In this document: positions 25,614 to 33,682 of the stretch, piece after piece
Numbering within the stretch: the stretch's first letter is position 1
How the letters are laid out: every line of letters starts with the position of its first letter
Assembly: GCF_021555175.1 (NCBI RefSeq)
Contig: NZ_JAKGRW010000049.1
Coordinates: 1-64,000, forward strand
Origin: Nocardioides alcanivorans
GTDB taxonomy: Bacteria; Actinomycetota; Actinomycetes; Propionibacteriales; Nocardioidaceae
Direction: 5' to 3'
DNA: 64,000 bases
Notes under the pieces: model-generated
What the model saw: the letters and a program-made list of their open reading frames with translations, nothing else
Told to the model about the DNA's origin: nothing
The model's database searches: none
Translations under genes and position numbers: made by a program

Positions 25614-25645
25614 TCGATAGAAAAACACTAGTGCATTTCTATCGA
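25614..25645. repeat. long imperfect palindrome of unknown role
   Basis: Arms TCGATAGAAA (25614-25623) and TTTCTATCGA (25636-25645) surround an inner palindrome CACTAGTG, giving 28 of 32 symmetric bases. It lies in an AT-richer 320-bp gap between the SAF gene start and the XRE regulator. The rest of the gap 25540-25863 shows no gene that I can support. It could be an operator for the SAF promoter or a replication or partition site. Confidence 0.5.
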
Positions 25646-25863
25646 GCGAATCGCTATCCACAGCTGACCGATTCCGAGATGTCATCGCCCGAGTCCTGAC
25701 CGGAAGTGGTTGCGTGGCCCAATCCCCCGATGGGACAGAGCGCTCGCACGCACCGAACATCCAGGTCAATGGGACCACAAATCATGCGGACTTTTCGGGA
25801 GGAATATCTCCCTGTGGATTACGGTCAACTCGGCGCCAGGCGCGCCCGTCTACGGCGCTAGAC

Positions 25864-26304
25864 CTACCCGCGCCGCAGACGCTGCTGCCGGGCTTCCTGG
25901 AAGGCCGCGGCGACGACGTCGACTGTGTCCCCCAACCCACGCGCGAGACTCTCAAGCTGCCTGGCTGCTGGGAGTCGGGTCCAACGGCCTTGCTCCCAGG
26001 CGTAGTAGGTCGGCACAGCCACGTTGACGGCCGCAGCCAACTCGGGCACCGTCAGCCCCGCCTTCAAACGCAGTGCTCTGAGATCAGGAACCTCACCCTC
26101 CATGTGAATTAGACGAAGGGTCGGGATGTCGAGCGCTCTAGCAAGCTTGACCAAGAAGCCCGGCCGAGGAACCGACGCGCCCAGCTCCCAACGAGATATG
26201 CGCTCCCCACCGGCGGCACCAACTAGACGCGCCAACTCATGCTGGGTCAGGCCCGCCTTCTCGCGAGCGGCGCGCAGCACTGAGGGGTCGATTCCGGAAA
26301 CCAT
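25864..26304 (-). CDS. double helix-turn-helix XRE-family regulator
   Basis: This 146-residue protein is built of two XRE/Cro-type HTH domains in tandem. The first spans about residues 8-58 (LRAAREKAGLTQHELARLVG, RISRWELG). The second spans about 74-128 (LRALRLKAGLTVPELAAAVN, TYYAWEQGRW). The C-terminus is basic. It is divergent from the Argonaute operon with about 300 bp between the starts, an arrangement that suggests it controls that operon. Such double-HTH proteins usually bind extended operators. No effector domain is present. Confidence 0.85.
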   Translation of the reverse strand: MVSGIDPSVLRAAREKAGLTQHELARLVGAAGGERISRWELGASVPRPGFLVKLARALDIPTLRLIHMEGEVPDLRALRLKAGLTVPELAAAVNVAVPTYYAWEQGRWTRLPAARQLESLARGLGDTVDVVAAAFQEARQQRLRRG

Positions 26305-26601
26305 CGCTGACAGACACTAGTCGGAGCAAGCGGGAGCCCCCGCCGCGAATCTCCCTACAAGTTGAGCGACCTACGTGATACCCGCGCTGGGCAGAGGGCG
26401 CTGGGACACGCCGCTGACTTGAGGTGGAGCGAGACAACGACGATGCCTACCGGTCCTCTCGAAAGGCGTGGGCCTCATCAAATCCGGACGCCCGCAGGTA
26501 GCACCGCCTCTGAACCGCGCCTGCCTCGTACTGTCGGTGGCGACTCGTACCCTCAAAGAGCCGAGGCTCTCCAGATTCCTCGGCAGAAGCGAGGTGACCG
26601 G

Positions 26602-27929
26602 GTGGGAAGCGGTAAGCAGGTCAGCCGCAGCGCGCACATCGGCGATGCTGGTATTGCCCTTATCCACCAGCGGGTCAGCGCCATGGATCACGTCTGGCAC
26701 GAGCGCACAGTCGACGCCGGGATCGATGGCACGATCGAGCTGCGCGACCCTGCGACGGGCGAAGTCAGCAACTGCCACCTCCAGGTGCAAAGCAAGGCCA
26801 GCGACAACGACTTCCCCGGTGAAACCGCCGACCGGTTCCACTACGACTGCGACGAGCGCGACCTGGACTACTGGATGAAGTCTTCAATGCCCGTCCTGCT
26901 GGTCTGCTCACACCCCAAGCGGGGCGAAGCCTGGTGGGCGCACATCCAGTCCTACTTCGCGGATCCCGCCCGTCGCGCCAGCGGACGTGTGGACTTCAAC
27001 AAGATCACCATGTCCCTTGAAGGGGACGTCTCCGACCGGCTGTTCGCGGTTGCGGATCCTCACGGCCGCGCGCACACGCCCGTCGCTGATCTGCGTGATG
27101 AAACCCTGGAGTCGAACCTGCTGCCTGTGACGATGCCCGACGTGTTCTGGGCATACGACGCCGCGGTCACACTCCCCGGAAGGTCTACGACCTACAGCGC
27201 GAGAGCAGCCTCGACATCCGAGACGACTTCACCCTCTTCGGCGGCCGGCTGCTGACGTGGAGCCCCGTCGAGGACACCGCGCTGGCGGGCGCGGTGAACG
27301 GTGACCCGACGATCGAGGCCACCGGCGAACTGCTCCACGGCAGCCCGGACAGCGAGCGAATACTGGTGCGCTTGCTCAACAACGCCTTCCGGCAAGACCT
27401 CCGCGATGACTGCGCCTTCCACGGCAAGCGCCACATGCTCTACTTCCGCGCCACCGACGACCTGTCGCAACGGAGCTGGAACACCAGCGGCACCCATTGG
27501 CGCTCCGTCTTCAAGCCGCACGCCAAGAAGACCAACCCATTGCAGGTCAGCTACTACAAGCACGCCGGCCTCAAGTGGCAGTTCCTCAACCTCGACGACG
27601 AGTGGTTCTGCGCCCTGACGCCCGACTACTACTACTCGATCGACGGCTACCGCGAGTCACGGTTCACAGCCCAGTACCTGAGCGGCATCAAGCGGCTCGA
27701 ACGTAACCCCGCTGTGCTCGGCGAGACCCGCATGTGGGCCGCCATCCTCGCCGGTCGCGAGGGCGGCCATGACAGCTTGTTCAGCCAGAACGAGCGCATC
27801 CTCGACTTCGGCAAACTCGTCACCTTCGACACCGACCGCGGCATCGACGAGGCGAAGTGGAAGCGAGCGGCAGAGGCGTCGGACCCGACCGATCCTCTGG
27901 CTGACGGGGAGCTGGCGGAGACGGCATGA
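26602..27929 (+). CDS. DUF4365 nuclease-APAZ protein of a SPARDA-type Argonaute system (one frameshift)
   Basis: From a GTG at 26602, with GAGG 7 bases upstream, the product begins VGSGKQVSRSAHIGDAGIAL and enters a DUF4365 restriction-endonuclease-like (DREN) domain. Putative catalytic residues are Asp42 and Glu46 in DAGIDGTIEL, and Gln63-x-Lys65 in LQVQSKAS. The nuclease domain covers about residues 8-160. The remaining part to about 442 is the APAZ-like region that replaces the N-PAZ lobe and docks the Argonaute (SWNTSGTHWRSVFKPHAKK, DDEWFCALTPDYYYSIDGYR). The frame breaks at the four-C run 27174-27177; one added C gives VTLPRKVYDLQRESS. Stop and next start overlap as ATGA. In known SPARDA systems this subunit is the collateral DNase. 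Confidence 0.88.
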
Positions 27930-29355
27930 AACTCACGTTCATCGAAGAACCGGACCTGGAATTCGGCAACGGCAGCCGCCACATCGACCCACGTAGCGGC
28001 ATCAACAACTACGGTCCGGCCGACCTGAGCAATACGGGAGTTCGGACGATCCAGATCGGCATCGTCGGCACCAAGGCGGCCATCGGTGGGGTCAAGGCAT
28101 GGCTCGACCGCTGCCGCGAACCAATTGCACCCAAAGAAAGCCCGCTATCGCACCTCTATTTGCCGTTTCCTGGGTTTCACACCAGCGTCGGCTTCCGCTC
28201 GACGATCATCTGGAACGGGCGGCTGGAGCGCACACTCGACAAACGAGCCCTGGAGAACATCGCAACGCTGAGTCCGCTGCAGGCTGTGCAGAAGGGCGTC
28301 GAACTGTACGAGGCCGAGCTGAGAACGCTCGATGAGGAACCCAACTGCGACGTGATCATCGTCTGCCGTCCCGACGATCTGCCGGAACGCGAGGAGCCGA
28401 AGACCAACCCTGACCGACCGTGGGAGCAACCAAAAGCTGCGTCTATCGGCTTCGACTTCCACGAACTGCTGAAGGCACGCTCGCTGAGCGGTAGTCGTCC
28501 CATCCAAATTATCCGGCGCGAGACCTGGGACCCGACCTACAAGCCGAAGGGCCGCGACAGGCGACGCCAGCAGGACGAGGCAACCAAGGCCTGGAACCTG
28601 CACACGGCGCTGTACTACAAGGCCGGCGGCGTGCCATGGCGGATGACCCGCCACGTCCGGGACCTCACGACCTGCTACGTCGGCGTCGCCTTCTACCGGA
28701 GCACCGACAACGAAACACTGCAGACGAGCGTGGCGCAGGTTTTCAACGAGCGCGGCGACGGCGTGATCGTCCGTGGCACCCAGGCCACTCAGTCGAAGGA
28801 CGACCGACAGCCACACCTCACCGGCGACGACGCCAAGGACCTCCTTGAGCAGTCGCTGGCCCGTTACCGCATCGAGCACAAGACGGCACCCGCACGCGTC
28901 ATGCTGCACAAGACCTCTTCGTTCACGCCTGAAGAGTTGGAGGGCTTCCGGGCTGCCGCCGAGGCGGAGCGCCTGGCCATGCTCGAACTCGTCTGGATCC
29001 CACGCGAGGACTCCCCCGGCTGTTTCGGCAAGGCGAGCAGACGACCCTACGAGGCACGCTCCTGTCGCTCACTGACACCCGGCACCTGCTCTACACCCGT
29101 GGGAGCGTTCCGTTCTACCGGACTTACCCAGGGATGTACGTGCCGTCGGCACTCCCCTTCCGCCTTGTCGAAGTGCAGTCGAGCGCGGCCGAGATCGCGA
29201 CTGAGCTGCTCGCGCTCTCCAAGATGAACTGGAACGCCACCCAACTCGACGGACGGGTGCCCATCACGCTGCGCACAGCTGACTCGACCGGCCGGATCCT
29301 GAAGCACCTCGGCCCGAACGAACGCCCGGCGCCGCGATACGCCTACTACATGTGA
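27926..29355 (+). CDS. short prokaryotic Argonaute, MID-PIWI only (one frameshift)
   Basis: The product of about 476 residues lacks N and PAZ domains. MID covers roughly residues 1-210 and PIWI about 235-476. The strand that carries the first catalytic Asp in slicing Argonautes reads CYVGVAFYRS here, with Ala255 in place of Asp, so slicing should be absent, as in other short Argonautes. The frame changes in the five-C run 29013-29017; one more C gives EDSPRLFRQGEQTTLRGTLL, a canonical PIWI motif, and the C-terminus PAPRYAYYM. In characterised relatives, RNA-guided recognition of invader DNA by this subunit unleashes the nuclease of its APAZ partner and kills or arrests the cell. Confidence 0.92.
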
Positions 29356-29545
29356 CTCGGCTCGGTGCTCGTAGCTCGGTTTGACCTGGTCGCTTCCGCG
29401 ACTCGCATGGACAAGTCCCCCGACCAGCATGCGCGCCCGCACCTGTCCTGCACGAAGGCCCGGTCATTGCCTGGAAAGCCCTTCCGGCCGGAGCGCACGG
29501 AAGCCGCTTCCGCTGTCGATAACGTGCGGAGATCACTCCGGTTGG

Positions 29546-30166
29546 TCACTGGGGCTTGTCGTCAGCGCGACGGGGACGCGTCGCCAGGCCGTCGAAGATC
29601 AACTCGCTGATCGACGCAGACAAGCGCACTGCGTCTGCGGACGGGTCGTCAGATGGCCCCTCCACCGCCGCAGTGAGGCCGGCGACCGTGATGGCACCGA
29701 AGACGCTCAAGGCCACGGCGCCCGGGTTGGGGACCTGGCGTAGCGACCCATCAGCCACGCCGTCGGCCAACAACTGCTCGATCGGTTCGTAGAACGCAGC
29801 CCGCAATGCCAGCGCCAGCTCGGGCAGCCGAGTCGCGCGCCCAAGGTCGCCGACCAGTGCCCGACACAGGAACGGGTGCTCGAGCATTACCCCCAGCTGC
29901 GCCACGACAGCGGCCTCGAGTCGAGTCCGCGCATCCTCGGCGCTCAAGACGGCAACGCCGACGGCGCCGGCGATCATGTCCAGCAGGTCGCTGAGGAGAA
30001 ACTCCAGCACGGCGTTCTTGCCGTCGAGGTGGTAGTAGATCGTGGCCTTCGGGATGCCGGTGGCCTCGGCGATGTCTTCGATCTTGGTGCCGTCCAGACC
30101 GCGCTCCGCGATCAGCTCGGCCGCGCCGTACAACTGGCTGGCCAGCTTCGCCGGCAGCTTCCTCAT
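29546..30166 (-). CDS. TetR-family regulator (paralogue of the fragment at 46075)
   Basis: This 206-residue TetR protein has its HTH at about residues 15-55 (LIAERGLDGTKIEDIAEATG, PKATIYYHLDGKNAVLEFLL). The ATG at 30166 follows an upstream GTG by one codon. The C-terminal ligand domain (RTRLEAAVVAQLGVMLEHPF, FYEPIEQLLADGVADGSLRQ) is closely repeated in the N-terminally truncated copy at 46075-46515. It is divergent from the P450 locus and may control it. The 190 bp between it and the Argonaute gene hold nothing recognisable. Confidence 0.9.
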   Translation of the reverse strand: MRKLPAKLASQLYGAAELIAERGLDGTKIEDIAEATGIPKATIYYHLDGKNAVLEFLLSDLLDMIAGAVGVAVLSAEDARTRLEAAVVAQLGVMLEHPFLCRALVGDLGRATRLPELALALRAAFYEPIEQLLADGVADGSLRQVPNPGAVALSVFGAITVAGLTAAVEGPSDDPSADAVRLSASISELIFDGLATRPRRADDKPQ

Positions 30167-30290
30167 CACGCACCTCTGTTCTCTGCCGCCCGCCGGTGCG
30201 GCCGTGCGGTATCGACGTCGTGCACATCGTATGTTGTACTGGAAGTACAAACCAGTGATCTAGACGATCGGTTGTGTTCAGTGAGTCGAG

Positions 30291-30509
30291 ACGATCGGGC
30301 CGGGACTGCTGTTCTCACCGGTCGAGGCGCTCGCCCAGACCGGCTTCGCTGTCGCGGCCGGGCTCCTTCTCGACACGTTCGTCGTGCGCACTCTCGTCGT
30401 CCCGGCTTGCGCCGCGCTGTTCGAGGAGGGCAGCTGGTGGCCACACCCCCGGCCGGCTCACGCCCCGGCAGCCGTAGAGCCAGCCCCAACACCTCCCAGG
30501 CACCCGTGA
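30291..30509 (+). pseudogene. C-terminal fragment of an MMPL transporter
   Basis: The frame reads LLFSPVEALAQTGFAVAAGL, then LLDTFVVRTLVVPACAALFE and GSWWPHPRP before TGA at 30507-30509. This is the final transmembrane helix and tail of an MMPL/RND-type exporter. The rest of the gene is absent. It lies just ahead of the P450 start, a trace of an earlier gene order. Confidence 0.7.
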
Positions 30510-30531
30510 ACCCGATGACCAGAGAGAAGTC

Positions 30532-31710
30532 ATGACTAGCCAGCAGCTCACCTACAGCCCGTTCGACCCCACAGTGATGGAGGATCCCTACCCCGTCTAT
30601 CGGCAGCTTCGCGATCACGCCCCGGCGCACTGGTCGCCGGAGGCAAGCACCTGGGTGCTCAGCAGGCACGAGGACGTCTCGGCGGCCCTGGCCGACCCAA
30701 CGACGTACTCCTCGGCGTCCGGCATCTTCCCCACCCCACCCGGCGTGGACATGACCGAGCTGTTCCTGCCCATGCTCATCATGAGCGACCCACCCCGGCA
30801 CACGCAGCTGCGCCAACTCGTCAGCAAGGCCTTTACCCCGCGTCGCATCGCAGGGCTCGAAGGACACATCCAGACCCTTGTCGACGACCTCCTGGACACA
30901 ACCCCCGAGACCGGCCCCTGGGACTTCGTCTCTGAGTTCTCCGGACCTCTGCCCGCGATCGTGATCGCCGACATGCTCGGCGTGCCGCGTGAAGACCGCG
31001 ACCGCTTTCGGACCTGGTCCACCACCCTGATCCAGTCCAACCCGGTGCGAGGCGAATTCGGCGCCGGGCTGGACGCCGCTGCAGCCCTCTACGAGTACTT
31101 CTCCGCATTCCTCGCTGACCGACGCGCGCACCCACAAGACGACCTCATGACAGCGCTCGTCCAAGCCGAGGTGGACGGCGAGCACCTCACCGAGGAAGAA
31201 CTTCTCGGGTTCTGCCTGCTGCTGCTCGTCGCCGGGCACGAAACGACGACCAACCTGCTGTCCAACAGCGCTGTCATCCTCGCCCAACACCCTGAGGACC
31301 GACGCGCTCTGGCCGACGAGCCCGAACTCGTGCCAGCAGCCGTCGAAGAGCTGCTTCGCTACGACTCACCGGTCCAGGGCCTGGCACGCACCCTGACCCG
31401 ACAGGTCGATCTGCACGGTCAGGCTATGGCAGCCGGCGACACCGTGCTGCTGCTCTTCGGCTCAGCCAACCGCGACGACCACGCGTTTCCCGACGCAGAC
31501 CACTTCGACATCCACCGTGGCCCCGAACGACAAGTCGCGTTCGGGCGCGGCATCCACTTCTGTCTCGGCGCATCCCTGGCCCGCCTCGAAGCACGCATCG
31601 CTCTGCGAGCACTCCTCACCCGCCGCCGTGACTGGGATGTCGACATCGACTCCGCGGTCCGACTCCGCTCAGGCCCGATCCGCGGGTTCGCATCGCTACC
31701 CATTCAGTAG
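30532..31710 (+). CDS. cytochrome P450 (bacterial class I)
   Basis: This 392-residue soluble P450 has the I-helix oxygen-binding motif LLVAGHETTTNLL, the ExxR pair in VEELLRYDSP, and the heme-ligand loop AFGRGIHFCLGASLARLEAR with the Cys near residue 343. GAGAGAAGTC precedes the ATG at 30532. It needs separate ferredoxin and reductase partners, and none is encoded nearby. The next gene, 38 bp downstream, has no known function. The substrate is unknown; linked TetR, MarR and MMPL genes hint at a hydrophobic or xenobiotic compound. Confidence 0.95.
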   Translation: MTSQQLTYSPFDPTVMEDPYPVYRQLRDHAPAHWSPEASTWVLSRHEDVSAALADPTTYSSASGIFPTPPGVDMTELFLPMLIMSDPPRHTQLRQLVSKAFTPRRIAGLEGHIQTLVDDLLDTTPETGPWDFVSEFSGPLPAIVIADMLGVPREDRDRFRTWSTTLIQSNPVRGEFGAGLDAAAALYEYFSAFLADRRAHPQDDLMTALVQAEVDGEHLTEEELLGFCLLLLVAGHETTTNLLSNSAVILAQHPEDRRALADEPELVPAAVEELLRYDSPVQGLARTLTRQVDLHGQAMAAGDTVLLLFGSANRDDHAFPDADHFDIHRGPERQVAFGRGIHFCLGASLARLEARIALRALLTRRRDWDVDIDSAVRLRSGPIRGFASLPIQ

Positions 31711-31748
31711 GTCAGCCACTCACCATCCAGTCCCACGAAGGAGTACCC

Positions 31749-32426
31749 GTGAAGGACCGACCCAAGCCGAGCCGCGCAACAGTCCTCCACAATCTGATCG
31801 AGGCCATCCTCACCCGAAACGATGGGCACATCCCCACCAACATCGAAGGCACCGACACCTACTTCAACAATGTGGAGGACCTCGCGAACGCGCTCCTGCT
31901 CCGCTGGCACACCCGTCTCGTGGCATCCCTAGAACGCGGCCTCGTCGACGACCCTGAAGACCGCAGGGAGGCCGTCATCGAAGCCTGGCGGCACGCCTCC
32001 CGGACCTACTCGGGCGTACGCAAAGTCATAGACGAGATGGCGGAGGACCCGCCCACCGACGTCATTGCCCACGCCGTGCTGGCCACCGCTCGTAACGACT
32101 GGGCTGCCATGGCCATCGCAGCCGGACTGGCCAGCGGCATCGACGAGCTAGGAGCTCGGGTCGGCCAGCGCCTCGAACTTGAGGCGCGACGACGCAACCT
32201 CACGGAACAGAGCCCAGCCAACAAGTCTCTGGCGCCATCATTGCTCGGCACACTGATGGCTCATCTCGTCGGGCGAGTGCTCCCCAAAGCCTCTACCGAT
32301 TCCGCTCGCCCATCCGGTTCTGCCGGAGCGACGGCGAGCCCGCAGGACTCTGGGTCGGTTCGACACACGACGCCCACCCAGTCGCCATTGGACTCAGTCA
32401 GGTCAGTTCCGCCACGAGATCCGTGA
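31749..32426 (+). CDS. unrecognised protein downstream of P450
   Basis: GTG at 31749 with GAAGGAG upstream starts a 225-residue protein, MKDRPKPSRATVLHNLIEAI. Residues 1-165 are mainly helical and charged, with a run near 115-140 rich in Ala and Gly (ARNDWAAMAIAAGLASGIDE). The last 50 residues are low-complexity Ser/Thr/Pro. There are no membrane spans or known motifs. Its close spacing after the P450 suggests cotranscription. I do not assign a family. The end overlaps the convergent MarR gene by 29 bp. Confidence 0.65.
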   Translation: MKDRPKPSRATVLHNLIEAILTRNDGHIPTNIEGTDTYFNNVEDLANALLLRWHTRLVASLERGLVDDPEDRREAVIEAWRHASRTYSGVRKVIDEMAEDPPTDVIAHAVLATARNDWAAMAIAAGLASGIDELGARVGQRLELEARRRNLTEQSPANKSLAPSLLGTLMAHLVGRVLPKASTDSARPSGSAGATASPQDSGSVRHTTPTQSPLDSVRSVPPRDP

Positions 32427-32856
32427 TGTGGCGCAGCAGTGGAACCGCGATGGCTTGCTCCTCAGCCGTGAGAGATCTCCAGGCCACCGAGAGTCGGTCG
32501 GCGACAAGGCCGCGCTTGGCGGCCAGAAGTTGCTCACCTCGCTCGGTGAGCGTGAGCACGCGCCGGCGGCGGTCGTCCTCAGCCGGGATGCGGCGCAGCA
32601 GACCTGCGCTTTCCAGGCTGGCCGCCTGTTGGGTCACCGTCGGCTGGCTCAACAGCGTGTACGTCGAAATGGCGCCGATGCCCTCAAGACCGCAGATCTG
32701 CACAGCATCCAGCAAGACCAACTGCGGCACGGTGACGTCTTCGAAGAGCGGCTGCAGGCGTCCCCTGGTCCGCCGCGCGACCGCGAGCAGAGCCAGCACC
32801 GCATCAGCAAACTGGCTTCCGCTGTCCGCGGCGACCACTTCACCACCAGCACCCAT
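32398..32856 (-). CDS. MarR-family transcriptional regulator
   Basis: This 152-residue MarR protein has a winged helix at about residues 55-110 (LSQPTVTQQAASLESAGLLR, DDRRRRVLTLTERGEQLLAA) flanked by dimerisation helices. The basic wing DDRRRRV is characteristic. It converges on the P450-linked gene and is divergent from the TetR-MMPL pair across a 185-bp gap, so it could influence the efflux genes. The ligand is unknown. Confidence 0.9.
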   Translation of the reverse strand: MGAGGEVVAADSGSQFADAVLALLAVARRTRGRLQPLFEDVTVPQLVLLDAVQICGLEGIGAISTYTLLSQPTVTQQAASLESAGLLRRIPAEDDRRRRVLTLTERGEQLLAAKRGLVADRLSVAWRSLTAEEQAIAVPLLRHITDLVAELT

Positions 32857-32990
32857 ACGAGCTCCCGTAGTCCATGGCCACTCATTGACAACACCGGCGC
32901 CGAGGGCGATCGGCGACCATATGTTGCGTCACGCTACCGGCCTGCCCTCGACGGACAACTGCTGGGCCAGCGGCAACAATGGGTATCTAA

Positions 32991-33024
32991 CTGCTCAATA
33001 GGCAATGTTGCTCATTGGGCAACA
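32991..33024. promoter_or_regulatory. tandem operator-like repeats upstream of tetR-MMPL
   Basis: TGCTCAATAGGCAA (32992-33005) and TGCTCATTGGGCAA (33010-33023) are direct repeats with two mismatches. The second forms a dyad within GTTGCTCATTGGGCAAC. They lie 18 bp before the TetR start, consistent with autorepression covering the MMPL gene too. Confidence 0.5.
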
Positions 33025-33041
33025 GGCGTCATACTCAGGGC

Positions 33042-33644
33042 ATGGATCGTGGGTTGCGGGACCTCAAGCGCGAGGCGACGGGACGGGCGCTCGCCCAAGC
33101 CGCCTTCGAGCTGACCCGTGAGCGCGGGCTGTTCGGGTTCGTCACCGCGGATCTCGTGCAGCGTGCTGGCTACTCGCGTCGCACGTTTGCGAACCACTTC
33201 TCCTGCAAGGAGGAGGCAGTCGCGTCAGTCGCGTTCGGTGGTGTCGAGGACGCCAGCGCGATCCTGGCCGGCCTGCCCGCGGATCTGCCGTTGCTCGATG
33301 CCCTCCTGGCCGTCATGAAGGATCAGCTCACTGCGGACACGTTGGTGAGGATGCGCGAGCTGATGGCGATGGCGCGGGAGTACCCGACCCTGGAGCCCTA
33401 CGTCCTAGGCGTTCAGCAACGCATGCGCCACACTGCCCAGGAACTCTTGGGGTCGGCAGCCGGGGACCGGTACCCCGCCGTCTACGTACCTCTGCTGTTC
33501 GGCGCCGTGTACGGCGCTGTCATGGCTGCCCTGGAAGGAACTCTCGACGTGCACCTGGACGGCGAGAGCGACGCCACCCCTACGTCGATGGACTACAGCT
33601 CGTTCCTCGACCTCACCTTCGACTACCTGCGCCACGGCCTCTAG
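33042..33644 (+). CDS. TetR-family regulator of the MMPL exporter
   Basis: From the ATG at 33042 (MDRGLRDLKREATG), the 200-residue TetR protein has the HTH FVTADLVQRAGYSRRTFANH followed by FSCKEEAV. The C-terminal helices carry the ligand site. The MMPL exporter gene starts 38 bp downstream on the same strand, so the two form an operon and the protein is most likely its local repressor. Confidence 0.9.
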   Translation: MDRGLRDLKREATGRALAQAAFELTRERGLFGFVTADLVQRAGYSRRTFANHFSCKEEAVASVAFGGVEDASAILAGLPADLPLLDALLAVMKDQLTADTLVRMRELMAMAREYPTLEPYVLGVQQRMRHTAQELLGSAAGDRYPAVYVPLLFGAVYGAVMAALEGTLDVHLDGESDATPTSMDYSSFLDLTFDYLRHGL

Positions 33645-33682
33645 ACGCCCGCCGCTTCTCGCCCCCAAGGAGAACCCGACCC

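Noticed and set aside
26602..27929. TIR-APAZ (SPARTA) or SIR2-APAZ (SPARSA) effector
   Set aside because: The N-terminus shows DUF4365-type nuclease residues and no TIR or SIR2 NAD-binding motifs.
26602..29355. Calling both Argonaute-operon genes pseudogenes
   Set aside because: Each has one frame break, each in a C run and each repaired by one C to give conserved motifs, in a window where the same error recurs in many housekeeping-like genes.
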